This document shows, one piece after another, positions 22,265-34,432 of a stretch of 64,000 bases of DNA. The translations under genes were made by a program, and so were the position numbers. Position 1 is the first letter of the stretch. Each line of letters opens with the position of its first letter. The notes under the pieces were generated by a model. That model made no database searches. It was given only the letters and a program-made list of their open reading frames with translations, and was not told the DNA's origin. Source of the DNA: Pagrus major (taxonomy: Eukaryota; Chordata; Actinopteri; Spariformes; Sparidae); NCBI RefSeq assembly GCF_040436345.1, contig NC_133238.1:2641267-2705266 (forward strand), written 5' to 3'.

Positions 22265-25200
22265 GTATTTTTATAGTTTTTTTGTTCTTGGTTTAGCGTT
22301 GCCTGTTCCTGCCTGCCATGATATACATGTTCTTTGTGTATGTAAACATTTGACTGCAGCTGTATATTTAACAAGAAACTCATCAAGATCTGCTTATTAG
22401 CCTTTTCCAGGCCTTTCAAATGGATGCCATTGGTGTCAACTTGGTCATATGACCGCTCTTAATTACGATCCTCTTTCTGATGTTTTACATTGAGGATAAC
22501 TGGAATGTGTGTATGCTATAACTAAATCCAGAGTGACTTAATGAAATCATTCTGAACTACCTCAGTACTTCAGAAGGAATCAAATGGGCAAAATGTAAAC
22601 ATGATGGAAGAGACATCTAGTCTGAATATCGCTAATGAGTACTGATCTTAAACTGTTCACTGTATTTTAATATGTTCTATGACCTCTAAGGTAAGTTATA
22701 TGCTCTTTTTTTGTTTAAGGCCACTTCACTGTTGTGGTTAATTATACAGGCATCCCTGCTCAGCATTTTCAAGCCGACTGCGATCAATAAAATCAGGAGA
22801 ACAGCCCACTTTGACTAGGGGCCTAAACAAAACACTGGAATGGCTAATGTCAGTCTGTGGATGTCTTTCTTGGTATTGATCACTCTTTGCGCTCTGAGGG
22901 GACTTGCTACGTGCTCTCATGCTGTGATTGAGCATTGGAAATTGAAAACAGAGAGGGAGAGAGAATGCCTTGCGGCCGACTGTTTATAATCAGTTTGTAT
23001 GTTGTACAAATTAGTCAGGACATGACATCTGTCTCCTTAGAGCCTTGCCTGCCCTGCAGCATACAAGCATGAAATGTTGTTCCATGTGTTATGTGTGAAA
23101 AGGATCCCCAATGAAAATCTACGCACCAGAGAAATGTGACGGCAGCAGATTGGAAACAAAACATGTGTGAATTCCCTGGTTTATTTAAAATAAGATTTAG
23201 CTTGCCCAGACAGCAGCTTCTTACTGACAGAAAACAAATAATGCCGCTGCAATTGTTAAAAATCTCACCTGTAGCAAGGCAATCTTCAAAATGACAAGCC
23301 TGTGAGTTTTTAAAGATAAACCTCTCATCCCTGAAATGACTATTGGCTTTCAGGGATCAACATGTTTGTTTGAATCAGCGTAGGGGCATATTTGTAGGGC
23401 AAATTCTGAATCATGTAAACATGACAATGAATACAAAAACAATAGTGGACATGATGATATGATGGTCTCAAATGATCCTGGCAGGTTGCTTGTGGCTAAA
23501 GCAACACATCCCTTTAAAGTAAAGTGTGACAGTGTCTTTCTGTTAAAGAAGGGTCAATTTGCTCTCACCAAGCAGAAACGGATGTATCTGTCCCCACTGT
23601 TTTCACTTTCAGTCGATACAGAAACCAACGTAGCGCTGCTAGGAGCAGTTTGTAGAAGGAATGAGGTGATGAGTTTATTTCTGTAAATCAAGCAAAGCTC
23701 CAATTATACTTTTCTTCAAGTTATGTACGTGACGTAACTTAACTACAGTACACTTAACTACACTACATAGTATGTTAAAACAACTAACTGTTGACTTTTG
23801 GCGTCATACTGAAAACAAACAGTGGTCTCCAGGATAAAATCCCAGTGACAGTTTAACTGGACCATCCACTCCATCCTCCTCCCTTTGCTGACTTCATACT
23901 ACTTCACCTGAATTCCTCCTTTGCTGCTGTCATAATTACTACAGCCACTAGAGGTTGCCACCTAACAACAAACATCAATATGGATGATAATAAGCTGCCT
24001 TGACAGTCAAGCTATGTGATTGTTTTCTGATAAGAATGGGCTGTCTAGGACGCACATATACAAACTTCATACAGTATGAACAGAGTGGTGTATACAAAGC
24101 CCTTTTTGTTGATACCGAGGTCTAGTTAACTTCCATAACAAAAATTAATTAAATGAGTATGTTTTCATTCATATCATCAGTGCAGTCCCCTACCACTCCT
24201 TCTCTACGCTGCCTGCACTTTCCCTGTCCTCATAACTGCAACTTCCACTATGTTCAACATCTATTCGTGTTATTTATATTGGGCATATAACATTACAACA
24301 TCAATAATTTAGATCCACTTAGCCTACCTTGTAGGAAGACTAGACTGCGGAGGGCTGGCACACCCAGATGTTCTTCTTTCCAAGGATGAATTAATGGTCC
24401 TCACAGCTCATCCGTAAATTCATCTCAACTTTGATTTCGACCAAGTTAAATGAGCCCGTTTCTCACATCACTCCAGGCACCTTTCATGGTGGAAAACACC
24501 CACTTAGAGTAAGCACTGCTAACAGGGATACTTGGCACAAAGGACAGGAGCTTGGCATACTGTACTGGGGGAAAGCAGACCTGTTCTTTAAAGCTTGGGC
24601 CCAACGCTCACCTCCTGTGTGTCTCAAGGTGAGGCAGACCTCTTTCAGAACACAGGTCTCATTCTAGAGCTCATCCATGTCCAGAGCACCTTCCATTTGA
24701 AGGGTGGATACAACTGTGGTCAGGTGCTGGTAGTTGATTTCTTGATTTTCATTGAGGTTGAAACACAGGATATTGCACAGGTTTTCAGTTTATGAGCAGT
24801 TGAACTATTCCTCAAGGTATTGCTCCCCGGTACTGTTGAAGCTGAGGAATACTCTAAAGAGCCTTTGATGTTGAAATCAACAGAGGAAGAGGCGAAACTA
24901 TGGTCAACGTTTGCTCCGAATTAAGCTTTTTTTTGCACTGCTGGAGTTGAAAAGCCTTTTATCAGCGAAAACACTCGGCTGAGGTAAGACTCTCACTCTC
25001 CCATTCTGAGAATTGAAGCCAATGCAGGAGTAACAAAAACCGTTACTTGAATGGCCACTTGAGGCTGCTTCCAAAAGTGAGTCAATCCCCATAAGAGCCA
25101 GTTAAAATGCCCAACTTTGCAGCAGAAATAAACATGTTTGCAGCCTGGTATAAAAAATGTATCCCGTCATGACAACTGTAGGGGGATGAATCTTTATTTA

Positions 25201-25385
25201 ACTCATTAGAACTATATTAGTTGAACATAATTAGGGGCGTTGCTCCTTTAAGTGAGAGGTACCCACGAGCTGGCTGCTCGGCTTCAGCTCAGGTAATTTC
25301 AGTCAGTGAACTTGATCTCTTGGCTGCATTCATAGTGTTTTTAATGCAGATATCAGACAAATAATATGACTTTCTGTGTGGTTAA
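22265..25385. other. No recognised gene
   Basis: Non-coding. Frames of up to 78 codons (for example 24431-24667) have no recognised domain. Confidence 0.5.
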
Positions 25386-25392
25386 TTGGACT

Positions 25393-26080
25393 AACGCCAG
25401 GATCAGACAACACAAATTTAGGCCGATTTCCACACATTTGGATCGTGGCCGACAAATTTTCCAGTGTCGGGTCCGATTATGAATGTCGGGAACGACGAAC
25501 AGATGTGTAGTGTAACATAATTGAAGGACAGTGATGATCCACGACACCCCGACGAAAAGTCTAGCATGTCAGAAATGTTTGTATCTTCCTGCCTAGTTTG
25601 ACATCTCCTACGACGTGTTCCTTGATGTTGACCAATAGACAGAGTGCTCTGACGTGTATATGTAAACATGGCAAAGAGGAAGATGGGACGCTGCTGTCAG
25701 GTGGAATAGTAAAGTAGAGGAACGGTTTATTGAGCTGTGGCAACAATACCCTACCTTTTTGGTGTTTTCTCGAGGGACTACCTTGACGGAGTCAAAAAAG
25801 AAAAATGTTGGTGGGAAATAGCGGAGGCACTTCAGCACCCCGGTGAGTAACTTGCTTGTCCGAAAAGACAGATGATTGGTCGGGGTCATACTTGTAGCGT
25901 TGCCAATTTCTGACCAAGACACGGCAACAATTTATGCCACCTTGATTGCTTGTCTGGACGTGGTGACCATCTGTTTAAACTTTTGGGATTAAAAAATGGA
26001 TATATAGTATCTTCACTCTCGCCTGCCGTAATGAGCCACAGAGGTGCCGAAATACACTTTAATGTACAGTTACCCACTTA
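25393..26080 (+). mobile_element. Harbinger-type transposon remnant
   Basis: The block begins with CG-containing GCCAGGATCAGACAACAC wording after a TAA, as in PIF/Harbinger target sites, and contains a decayed MADF gene. No DDE transposase was found. The right boundary is not defined. Confidence 0.45.
25668..25842 (+). pseudogene. MADF (Myb/SANT-like) protein first exon, frameshifted
   Basis: After ATGGCAAAG at 25668, successive frames encode WNSKVEERFIELWQQYP and SRDYLDGVKKEKCWWEIAEA, the conserved body of the MADF DNA-binding domain carried by PIF/Harbinger elements and their domesticated relatives. At least two frameshifts separate the parts. A good donor (CCCG/GTGAGT) at 25843 marks the old exon end. 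Confidence 0.65.
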
Positions 26081-26185
26081 ATTGACTGCTGAATGGTGAG
26101 GAAATATCTCATTACTTTAGCTATTCAATGAGAGTAGAGAAGAGATGGGGAAAGGAAAAGATGCTACAGGCATGAACCTATCATG

Positions 26186-26470
26186 ATCGCTGCACATCAC
26201 CACCCTGGTTAAAAAGGCACAGAAAAGGCTCTACTTCCTAAGGAAACTTAAGAAGGCTCAATTCCAGAGCCAGATTCTTGACAACGTTTGAAGAGGAGCT
26301 ATGGACTGGAAACATCACAAACTGACATGGTTCTTGCATAACCCACCAAAAGATACGCAAAAAAGATACAGAAGTATCCGTTGCCACTGCAGTTTCTTTC
26401 CTCTGGCTGTGAGACTCCTCAACTCATCCTCCACACCCCACTGTATAAAATCATTTGTTTTTATTTTTTC
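26186..26470 (+). mobile_element. LINE fragment: C-terminal end of reverse-transcriptase ORF
   Basis: Frames read VKKAQKRLYFLRKLKKAQF and, after an in-frame stop and deletion, KRYRSIRCHC and FFPLAVRLLNSS. This is the typical C-terminal region of fish LINE polyproteins. Confidence 0.7.
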
Positions 26471-26474
26471 CTGT

Positions 26475-27520
26475 TATGCAGTATGAAGACTAAACTTAGT
26501 TTCACTTTACAACCCCAGTGTTGTAAAATGACTATGAATTAACTTTTACTTTTAACTTTTCTCTCTTGAGTCCCACAACTTTATGGAAGTGCTATACTAA
26601 AGTGCAATTTAATGACCGCTCCATTACTAACTGTGGGCACACAGCAACCCAGCTGCACATAATGCAATAGAGAAAGTCAGGATGTTAATCTTAAATTCAA
26701 AAGGCTCTTCTCAAAGAAAGTAAGATCTGAGGTTGGTCAATGGGGGCACAAGAGAGGATTTTACACAGATTGAAAGTCAGTCTATTGCTCACTATGCCAA
26801 TTTTACAGCAAGATTCTTAAAAGTGGTTGTAGTTCTTGAAGACCATGTGTGAAGTGAAAAACAGAAACAGCTCATATGAAGCCCATATCAAACTTGAATA
26901 TAGTTATTGACAAAATCTGTAAGGAAAGCCTGGAGACTGTGTTCTAGTGGAATGTAATGTCATACGGACATGAAACAAAGGCAAGATGAGAATGTGTTTC
27001 GGAGCTAATAATGATACAAAAGCCCTGGTGTCTGTTCCTCCCAGTTCAGAGATGGATTTTCAGCTTTATTTTTGGAACAAAAGATAAATATTTAATCAGT
27101 CTGAAAAACCCACAGTGTGAGGACACAGTGTTGTAACTAGCTTCAAGGTTTGGCAAGTAGCAATAATTCATAACCATTGCTATTTGATGTCTGTAATTTT
27201 ATCAGTAAAAGATGGGGTATTCTATGCCTGGTAATGCGATGAATATCAGAATTAAACATAAGTATATCTCTGATGAAAGGAGACCCAACAAATGTGGACT
27301 CTCAAAGAAACTATGTTTTAAATTTAATGGCCTCTGTTGTTTGAGTTACCATCAGAGACCTACTGTGAAGTTAGACTCCTTTTCTTCCTGGTAAATAACA
27401 TGTGATCTGGTTGGTTTTGTAAAGTGACTTTTTCTCAGTTGAATATCAGTGCATTTTTTGATAGCAGCCAAGCACCACATCCTTGTAGCACAGCGATGAG
27501 GAGTACCACTGTCTCATATC
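26475..27520. other. No recognised gene
   Basis: Non-coding A+T-rich sequence. Confidence 0.5.
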
Positions 27521-27524
27521 AATG

Positions 27525-27590
27525 CAAGGGAGTTAGACACGCCCTAAATGCACCTGCACCATGCGCTTTAGACCATTAGTCCTTAGACTC
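27525..27590 (-). repeat. Reversed fragment of the GGGCCCTATTT non-autonomous element
   Basis: Reverse complement reads ATGGTCTAAAGCGCATGG and GTGCATTTAGGGCGTGTC, the second block of the family seen at 50490-50760. Confidence 0.6.
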
Positions 27591-27599
27591 TCTCCCACA

Positions 27600-30040
27600 A
27601 GTGATAGGGAGAGGCTAACAAATGGAACCCACCGGCACCCGGAGTAAATCTGGATTTCTTCTAGTGTGAACAATGTTGGAAACATTAAGTACACAATTCA
27701 ACAAATAACAAAAGTCTAGTCATTTTCATCATCTTAATGCAGAATTCTTACATATTATATCGATCAGCTCGTCTTAGTTTGGTTTAAAGGAAGACACCTG
27801 AATCCAGAAGGTGTAGGGTTGTATTTTTCTGTTCATAAGGAAAATAGGTGTAATAATATTTCCTTTCTTTCTTGACAGCTTGAGTTTTGTTTCCATTTAT
27901 TTTTCATTTATTTAACACCCACAGGAATATATCAGCAATCATAGCTGGAAAATTTGAACATCTAGCCCGACCCTGACTACTCCTCCAGCTCCACCTTCCC
28001 GATTTATACTGAGACCCTATCACAATGTGGGCAGGATAGGGTTTAATCTGTGTTTGATCAATGTCATTACCCAGATAATGTATCTAGATACTGATCATAG
28101 CTGATAAGATGGGGTCATGTTTTTTAAAACAAGCATTTCTTCCAGGGATGATAACTTTACGGTGAACAGAAGAAGGGATTTAGTTCACACTGAGGCTTAC
28201 AAACAGACCAGGCTGTGTGTTGGTCATTTGTTGTGACATGTCCAAATCGAAGCAAAGATTTGGGATGCTGCAGTCTTGTTGTTGGATGTGAAGTTGTCCA
28301 ATTACACCAAGAACCCAAAAGTTTTAGCTCTTTCCTTTCAAGTACTTGTCCCATTGTAGAAAGCGATTGAGTTTCGACTGGGCCTAAATGTGATACTGTT
28401 GGGGGTTTTTTTTTCTTCCTCCCCCGCCTGTGTATCCGTTCGAAGAATCACAATTACTGTTTTTCCTCCTTCCTCCTCCTGAAGGATATCCAATTTTCCT
28501 TTCCTTACATAGTTTGTCCTCCATTTTCCAGAGGAGACACAGTAAGATTTCAGTAGACGACGGGCTACTGCTCAATCCTGTGATCGATGCATTTGTCCTT
28601 CTTTGTACATATGCGCTGCCTCTGAATATTAACATCTGAACTCAGGCCAAAACTGTGCTGTCACTTCAGCCTGAGCTCAATCTCTGCTCAGATTTAATTC
28701 AATCAAGGCTGCTTGTTGTGTGTTTGTGCAGGAAAGCAGCACTCTTTGTTGTGTGTCAGTAACTAATCTTTAATTAGCCTCAAAGGGCCCGGGCTTTGCA
28801 AACAAAATTCTTCTAATACTGAGCCGACATTATGATGAATCATGTTCCAATGGTGAGTAATCTCTCTTCTCTCCTCAGCGATATGACAGGTACATGTTTA
28901 CACTGTGTTGATGTGATTGTCCTAATGGCCTTTCAGCGAGCCATCACCTCTCCCCTCTCATCTGTCACATCCAGTCTGTTTCTGTTTTTGTTTTTTCCTT
29001 CTGTCCTCACACCCACATGCTATCCTTCCATCGCTCCCTCAGCCTCTCAGCTCTGCTTTCAATTTCACTTTGATTTCTCCCCACTATTGCTTTGGCTCCG
29101 CGTTTCGTTTTTTCGATCTACAGGAACTATTTGATCTTTTAACAGATTTATTTTATCTGTATGACCTTGCGATGTCTTTCCAGCACCACTTGTGTGGGGA
29201 TATAGAGGGGAAAGGTGGAAGAGGGGGTTGCCTTTTCCTCAATCTGCCCATAAAAAAGCCTTTAAGACTTTATCAGCTGGCCCGAGCCCTGAGAAGTATA
29301 ATTACCCCCACTGTTTCCAGCTAAACACAGAAACACACAGCCCACTCCTCACAGTGGATGTGACTCAGATAATGTTCCCTCCAGCAAGTGCCTCTTAATT
29401 ATAACTTTTCTCTGGATAATGAGAATGATATCTGAAATTGGACTTCTTCATTTCTTTTATCCTTGAATTTCATGGATTCTGGGCTTAGAGTATGTCCCAT
29501 ACATGCGCTTTCATTGCCACAGGCTTTCCACTGACGAACTACCAGCTCCTTTATCAAGGGGAATAATTAAATCACAGCTAAATACTAAAGAATCATGAGT
29601 TTTGACCTCTACTGGTACTTGGACAATGTTGAAGGAGTCAGGGTAACGTTGCTTTGGTGCATGTGTTGCTCTCCTTGGCTTCTGATTGAAAAGAGGCTCT
29701 GAATAAACAGGCGAGGTCACATCACAGCAGCTGTACTATTTTTTTCAGCTGTGTTTTTCAAAACCTGTTCTACTCTTTTATTTGTTTCATTTTACAGATA
29801 CTGTAGCAGCACATTCATTCATGGGGAAAAAAAACTGCTTTCTTAAAATAATGCTAGTATAACCATGACTTGGCATACTGACCTCACCTCATACTCAACT
29901 GCTAATGTGAGAAATTGAACAGAACTTTGGTTCTGGCAGACAAGTCAAGTCAAGCCCAGCTCACAATTTCAGCTGATGGCTCAGCTGATTCCCTCTATGC
30001 ATCCAATTGGAAAATCTCCGACAGGACACGTTATTTAAGC
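27600..30040. other. No recognised gene
   Basis: Non-coding. Pyrimidine-rich stretches at 28410-28530 and 28940-29060 give frames on both strands but no domains. Confidence 0.5.
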
Positions 30041-30048
30041 TGCTTTAA

Positions 30049-30414
30049 GGCCCGATCACACAGGGACTCGTTGTTTAAGGTGCAGTCGCTTTAAAAATGC
30101 ATTGAAAAAGCTTCTTTTGGACAAAACAGTGTGTAAGATAATATGAGATCGAACTTTATTAATCCTGAAGGAAATTCTTGTGCCAGAGATTGCCACAAAA
30201 AATTACAGTACAATAGAAAAAACAGGAACAACCAGGAAGAAAATGCGTGGAGCTCGGCTGAATGCACATCCGGCCTTCAACTTCTAAAAACTGCTAGAAA
30301 AAAGCAACCTGCAGCCCAGGTGAGGAGCGCCTGCCAGGCGCAGCATACCCTAGGAAAAGAATGGTACTGCTTTGTTCATTGTGTTTCTAGCGATGCGTCT
30401 CAGTGTGATCGGGC
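30049..30414. repeat. Inverted-repeat element with CCCGATCACAC ends
   Basis: CCCGATCACAC at 30051-30061 and GTGTGATCGGG at 30403-30413 are perfect inverted repeats around about 340 bases. The interior includes a retroelement-tail-like segment (30143-30215: ACTTTATTAATCCTGAAGG, AAATTCTTGTGCCAGAG), so this looks like one element inserted in another. Confidence 0.6.
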
Positions 30415-30687
30415 TTTTCTGCCAATTTTTGCTGCTTCCTCTGCTGCTTCCTTTGCAGCCTGACTTAAGGCCTCTGCACACCAAGTACATTTTCTTTTTG
30501 TCTGAAGTCACGTTTAAAAATAAATACAACCTCATGTTGTGTCAATCTTGTTTACACACTGACTCTGAAACTTTTGTCCATCATTCATTTTTTATGGAAC
30601 TGGTTCGGTTTTCTGTGTTTTTTTTACATCCGTCAAAAGCCTTTAGAGGGTTGTCTGACTCTTCAGAGCCACTAAAAGAAAGAAAGA

Positions 30688-30750
30688 GTTTAGTAAAACA
30701 GACTGATCTCAGGACAGTAGTTGTTCTGAGATCAGTCTGTTTTATTAAAC
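30688..30750. repeat. Near-perfect hairpin, 29-base arms
   Basis: Arms 30688-30716 and 30722-30750 are reverse complements at 27 of 29 positions around a 5-base loop. The arm core is ACAGACTGATCTCAG. No known microRNA arm was recognised. Confidence 0.85.
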
Positions 30751-30759
30751 ACCATGATC

Positions 30760-33125
30760 TTGTCTGAATATGTGCAGATCCAGGTGAAACTAGCGTGCAC
30801 TCTTCTGATGGCCCAACCTTAGACATAGTAGTTTGTTGAAATTGGTGGTATTCTTTTTATTGTGTGATTCCATAGCCAGCAGTGTATCAAACTGGACCAC
30901 TGACATCCTGACATACACCCAGGAGTGATCGGGATCATTCTGAGTTCCTTCATCAGCAGGTGAAACTCTCCTTGTTCTTGTCTGGTTTTCAGGATCGGAT
31001 GGACGCAGTAATTATTTTTCTTTGTTCAAGAAGTGAGAAGACCACAAAATCATCTTCACTACTTGATGACTCTGTTTTGTGAACAGTTAAATAATCTAAT
31101 TGTACATCATGCTGCAGGGTTTCTCTGCTCAAATGATATATCATAAAAGTAATAACACATTGACCAGTAGTGGACTGGCATGAAACCTCTACCCTTTAAA
31201 TGTTTCTTACAGTAAATGAAGCTACTGTAACCTGTATTTTTCCTCATGCACCTCCCGAATTCAGAACTGTGTCTTTAACATTAATATACGAAGAAGTGTA
31301 TATATTTTAATAGACTTTCAAAGATCACTCTGAGAATAACGAAAAAAATAAATGTTTTCAGTCAAATCATCATCAACTCATCATCGTGAGAGCTCGTCAT
31401 GCTGTGACTCATTCCAGACAGTGAAACATTTCTGCTGCCTCAAAACCATCAATGGCATCTTCGTCGACTGTTCACCAAACAAAATGCATTATCATCCCTC
31501 CATTATTTCAGCAGCCCACAAACACCATTACCTCCTCTGACTGAGTTAAGCTCTGCTCCTTCTTCACAGTGTGTAACCCACCTAAGCCACTTCAGGCTAT
31601 ACATAATCATAAGCAACACTAAAGGAGCGGGAAATTTGTGCTGACGTGCCAGGAAAGCAAGGGAGAGCAAAACGCAGAGAATCCATGGAAAATAAGTGCT
31701 GACTGAAGGGTTAGCAGAGGAAGAACTGCACTCCAGGGACACTGCTTTAGGTGGAAAAATGACACAGTAGCTAATAATAAAAGTGCACTCTGGTTTATTA
31801 TTTGGTTTGTTATATGACATCCTGTGGGAGGAGTTTCATTACTACTTTTTGGGTTGAAATTATAGCCGCTTTGTTCAAATACTGTAAGTATTTAAGATGT
31901 TCAGGATCTTCATTCTGGAGAATGTGTGGCTTATTCCACACAAAGACATGATTTTTCTTGTGTTTTCGAAGCAGCTGTGGATGAAAGGTGTGTGTTGTGT
32001 CAGACAGACCTCCAGTCTTACCTGACACAAAAGCTGCCACAGCAACAGACTTTTAATTGGGCTCCTGTGTTTCTGTGAGTTAGAGCTTATGTGCTGAACA
32101 AGTTGTATCGTGTATCATCAAGAGGCCACGACAATTAAACCTTATTGGTCTGATATGTCAAAGGAGGCAGGAGTCATTCCTCACATGTACAAAACGATAC
32201 AGAAACATGACTCTACTGTGAATGGGCCAATGGAATCTGTTGGGTAACGTGACCAGATCTGACACTCATCCTTATAATTAAAGTTAAAAACAGAATTTGC
32301 AGAATAAAATATGCTGTAATCTTGAAAAGTATGTACATTACAGAAATGTAATGTATGTATTACAGACTGATGTTGAGAATGCAGTGTTGCAAAGTTTCTT
32401 AATAGAACAAAAACAGGCTATTCAGAACTCAGAAATTGGTATGTCACAAAATGCATATCAACAGCATTATAGAGATGTTAATAATCTATAAACATAACAC
32501 AACATTAACAAAAAAACTGTTAGCATTGTATTTCTTAGCGTGCCTTAGAGGGAGGTAACATTTTGGAACATTTACTGGAATAAAAAAGAGGAATGTTAAC
32601 ATGAAAGCCTTAACCACTGATCTAACCAGGTGGATCAGATAACTGTATGCTATGCCCAAAAAACCTGCCTGACAGTTTATCACTGTCTGGCTTGGCTCAG
32701 GGCCATGCTGTATTCGGGTCTGAGCATTTTTTGACTGAAATGAGAACATGGAAATATGGATGGTTTTAAGAGCCAGAACTAAATACATAAATAATGTAAT
32801 TATAATCATATATATTTAAATTGTTATTATAACATATACAGTTATATATAAAACTATATATTATATATTTTATTTTATTTGAGCATTCAATAATGTAAAC
32901 ATTTATGTATTTAAATATTTGGCTTCGTCCGTTAAAACCCTCCATATTTATTACACTGGACAGGCTGAACTAAACAATGGCTCATTTTCCTGTTAGACCC
33001 CCCACAGTAACTTAGAGTACGGCATTTAACAAATGTATCGCACAGACCTTGACCCCCCATCGATACTGAATCGATACTGCATGTAAAACAATGAAGTCAA
33101 TTAAGGCGGATTGAAGTAAGGCGGA
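30760..33125. other. No recognised gene upstream of pnpla4
   Basis: Non-coding. A+T-rich to about 33000; CG content rises toward the presumed pnpla4 promoter. Confidence 0.5.
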
Positions 33126-33129
33126 TCAA

Positions 33130-33379
33130 ATAGTCCCTAACGGGGGAGGTTTTATTTTGAAAATCGTGAGCGGAAGCGGTATTGTTTACCGTTTCCGGCC
33201 ACTATCCTCTGTAGTCACTGAGTGAAGCTGCTCAGGAGCCGGTGGTGTAGTTTAGTAACAAACCTCGGCACACATGTCCTTTTATCGACACCACTTGTGT
33301 TACCTCTGTAGCTAACAGTAGACACAACTCGTCAACATGAGCTAACGCCAGAGGTGTTCTATGTGAGACTGAGAACACG
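33130..33379 (+). promoter_or_regulatory. pnpla4: Probable pnpla4 promoter and non-coding first exon
   Basis: This stretch is richer in CG dinucleotides than its surroundings and ends at a strong splice donor (ACG/GTACGT, exon end 33379). The pnpla4 coding exon begins with an acceptor at 34243, leaving nine untranslated bases before the ATG, so at least one upstream non-coding exon is required. A second possible donor, GAG/GTATGA at 33729, could give an alternative or longer exon. No TATA box is evident. The transcription start is not determinable here. Confidence 0.4.
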
Positions 33380-34243
33380 GTACGTCCCCTCTTCTCTTCA
33401 GCTTGACTAAAGGTTACATTAGTACCGTTTGCTAGTATTTCTCTCTGCGGTTTTTCTGTGTAAATGCTACTGACCAATTATTATTTAATAATTATTATTG
33501 ACCAATGTGATATTCACTAGTGTTATAAAAGTCCACAGAAACCACAGTGAGTTCAGCACCGTTGTCAGCTCTGCCTGTTGTCTCTCTCATTACACAAACT
33601 TTCATCACGTACATCAGTGTGTGACCTGTATGTACAGACAATATGAAGCTTTACTGTCTAATGGACACAATGTGTCTCTTTATGCTTCAGCTGACCTCTA
33701 CAGTACAGAAATACTCAGCGGTGCTGAGGTATGATATATTTCATTGATATGTTTCACAGGCTTCTACACTTAACACAACCTGAACAAATCATACAGAATG
33801 ACATTTCACAGAAACATGCAAGGTCTTAAAATTCCTCCAATATTAAGTAATGGGAGCATATTTGATCATCACATTATTATTATCATATTATTATTATTGC
33901 TGTTGATGTTGTTGTTACTGTCATTACTAGTAGTAGAGTTTCATCAGAACTAGTTGATTCGTTTAGCAGAAGCCAGCAGAGGTTTTGGTCCCTTTTAAAA
34001 ACCAGCCTGTGTATTTCACCTATCAGTGACAACATTAGGACTAAATGGTGAATTCACTAAGGCATGGACACAGGACCTCTGTGGGTGTCCTGTGAACTCC
34101 TGGCAGTGGATCCTTTGAGTCCTGTGGGTTTCAAAGGTCACATTGTCCAGCCCTACACCATAATAGATACACTGAAAGTAAAATAATTATCTTCTTAATC
34201 TTATCTGACTGATGATTTGTGTCATGTCTGTGTGTTTGTGCAG

Positions 34244-34432
34244 GTGCTGAGGATGACAGTAGTGAACCTGTCCTTTGCTGCCTGTGGCTTTTTGGGGATC
34301 TACCACCTGGGTGCCGTGGGGGCCTTTCTCCGCAATGGGGACAAGCTGCTGGGCTCCCTCAGGGCCTGTGCGGGGGCCTCAGCCGGGGCCCTGGTGGCTG
34401 CTGTAATGATCACAGCCCCTGACAAGTTAGAG
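34244..34432 (+). CDS. pnpla4: pnpla4 exon with start codon (residues 1-60)
   Basis: Acceptor CAG at 34241-34243, nine bases of 5' UTR, ATG at 34253, donor GAG/GTAGAG at 34433. It encodes the oxyanion loop and the GASAG nucleophile elbow (Ser43). It ends in phase 0 after the LE dipeptide that also closes this segment in the human protein. Confidence 0.95.
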
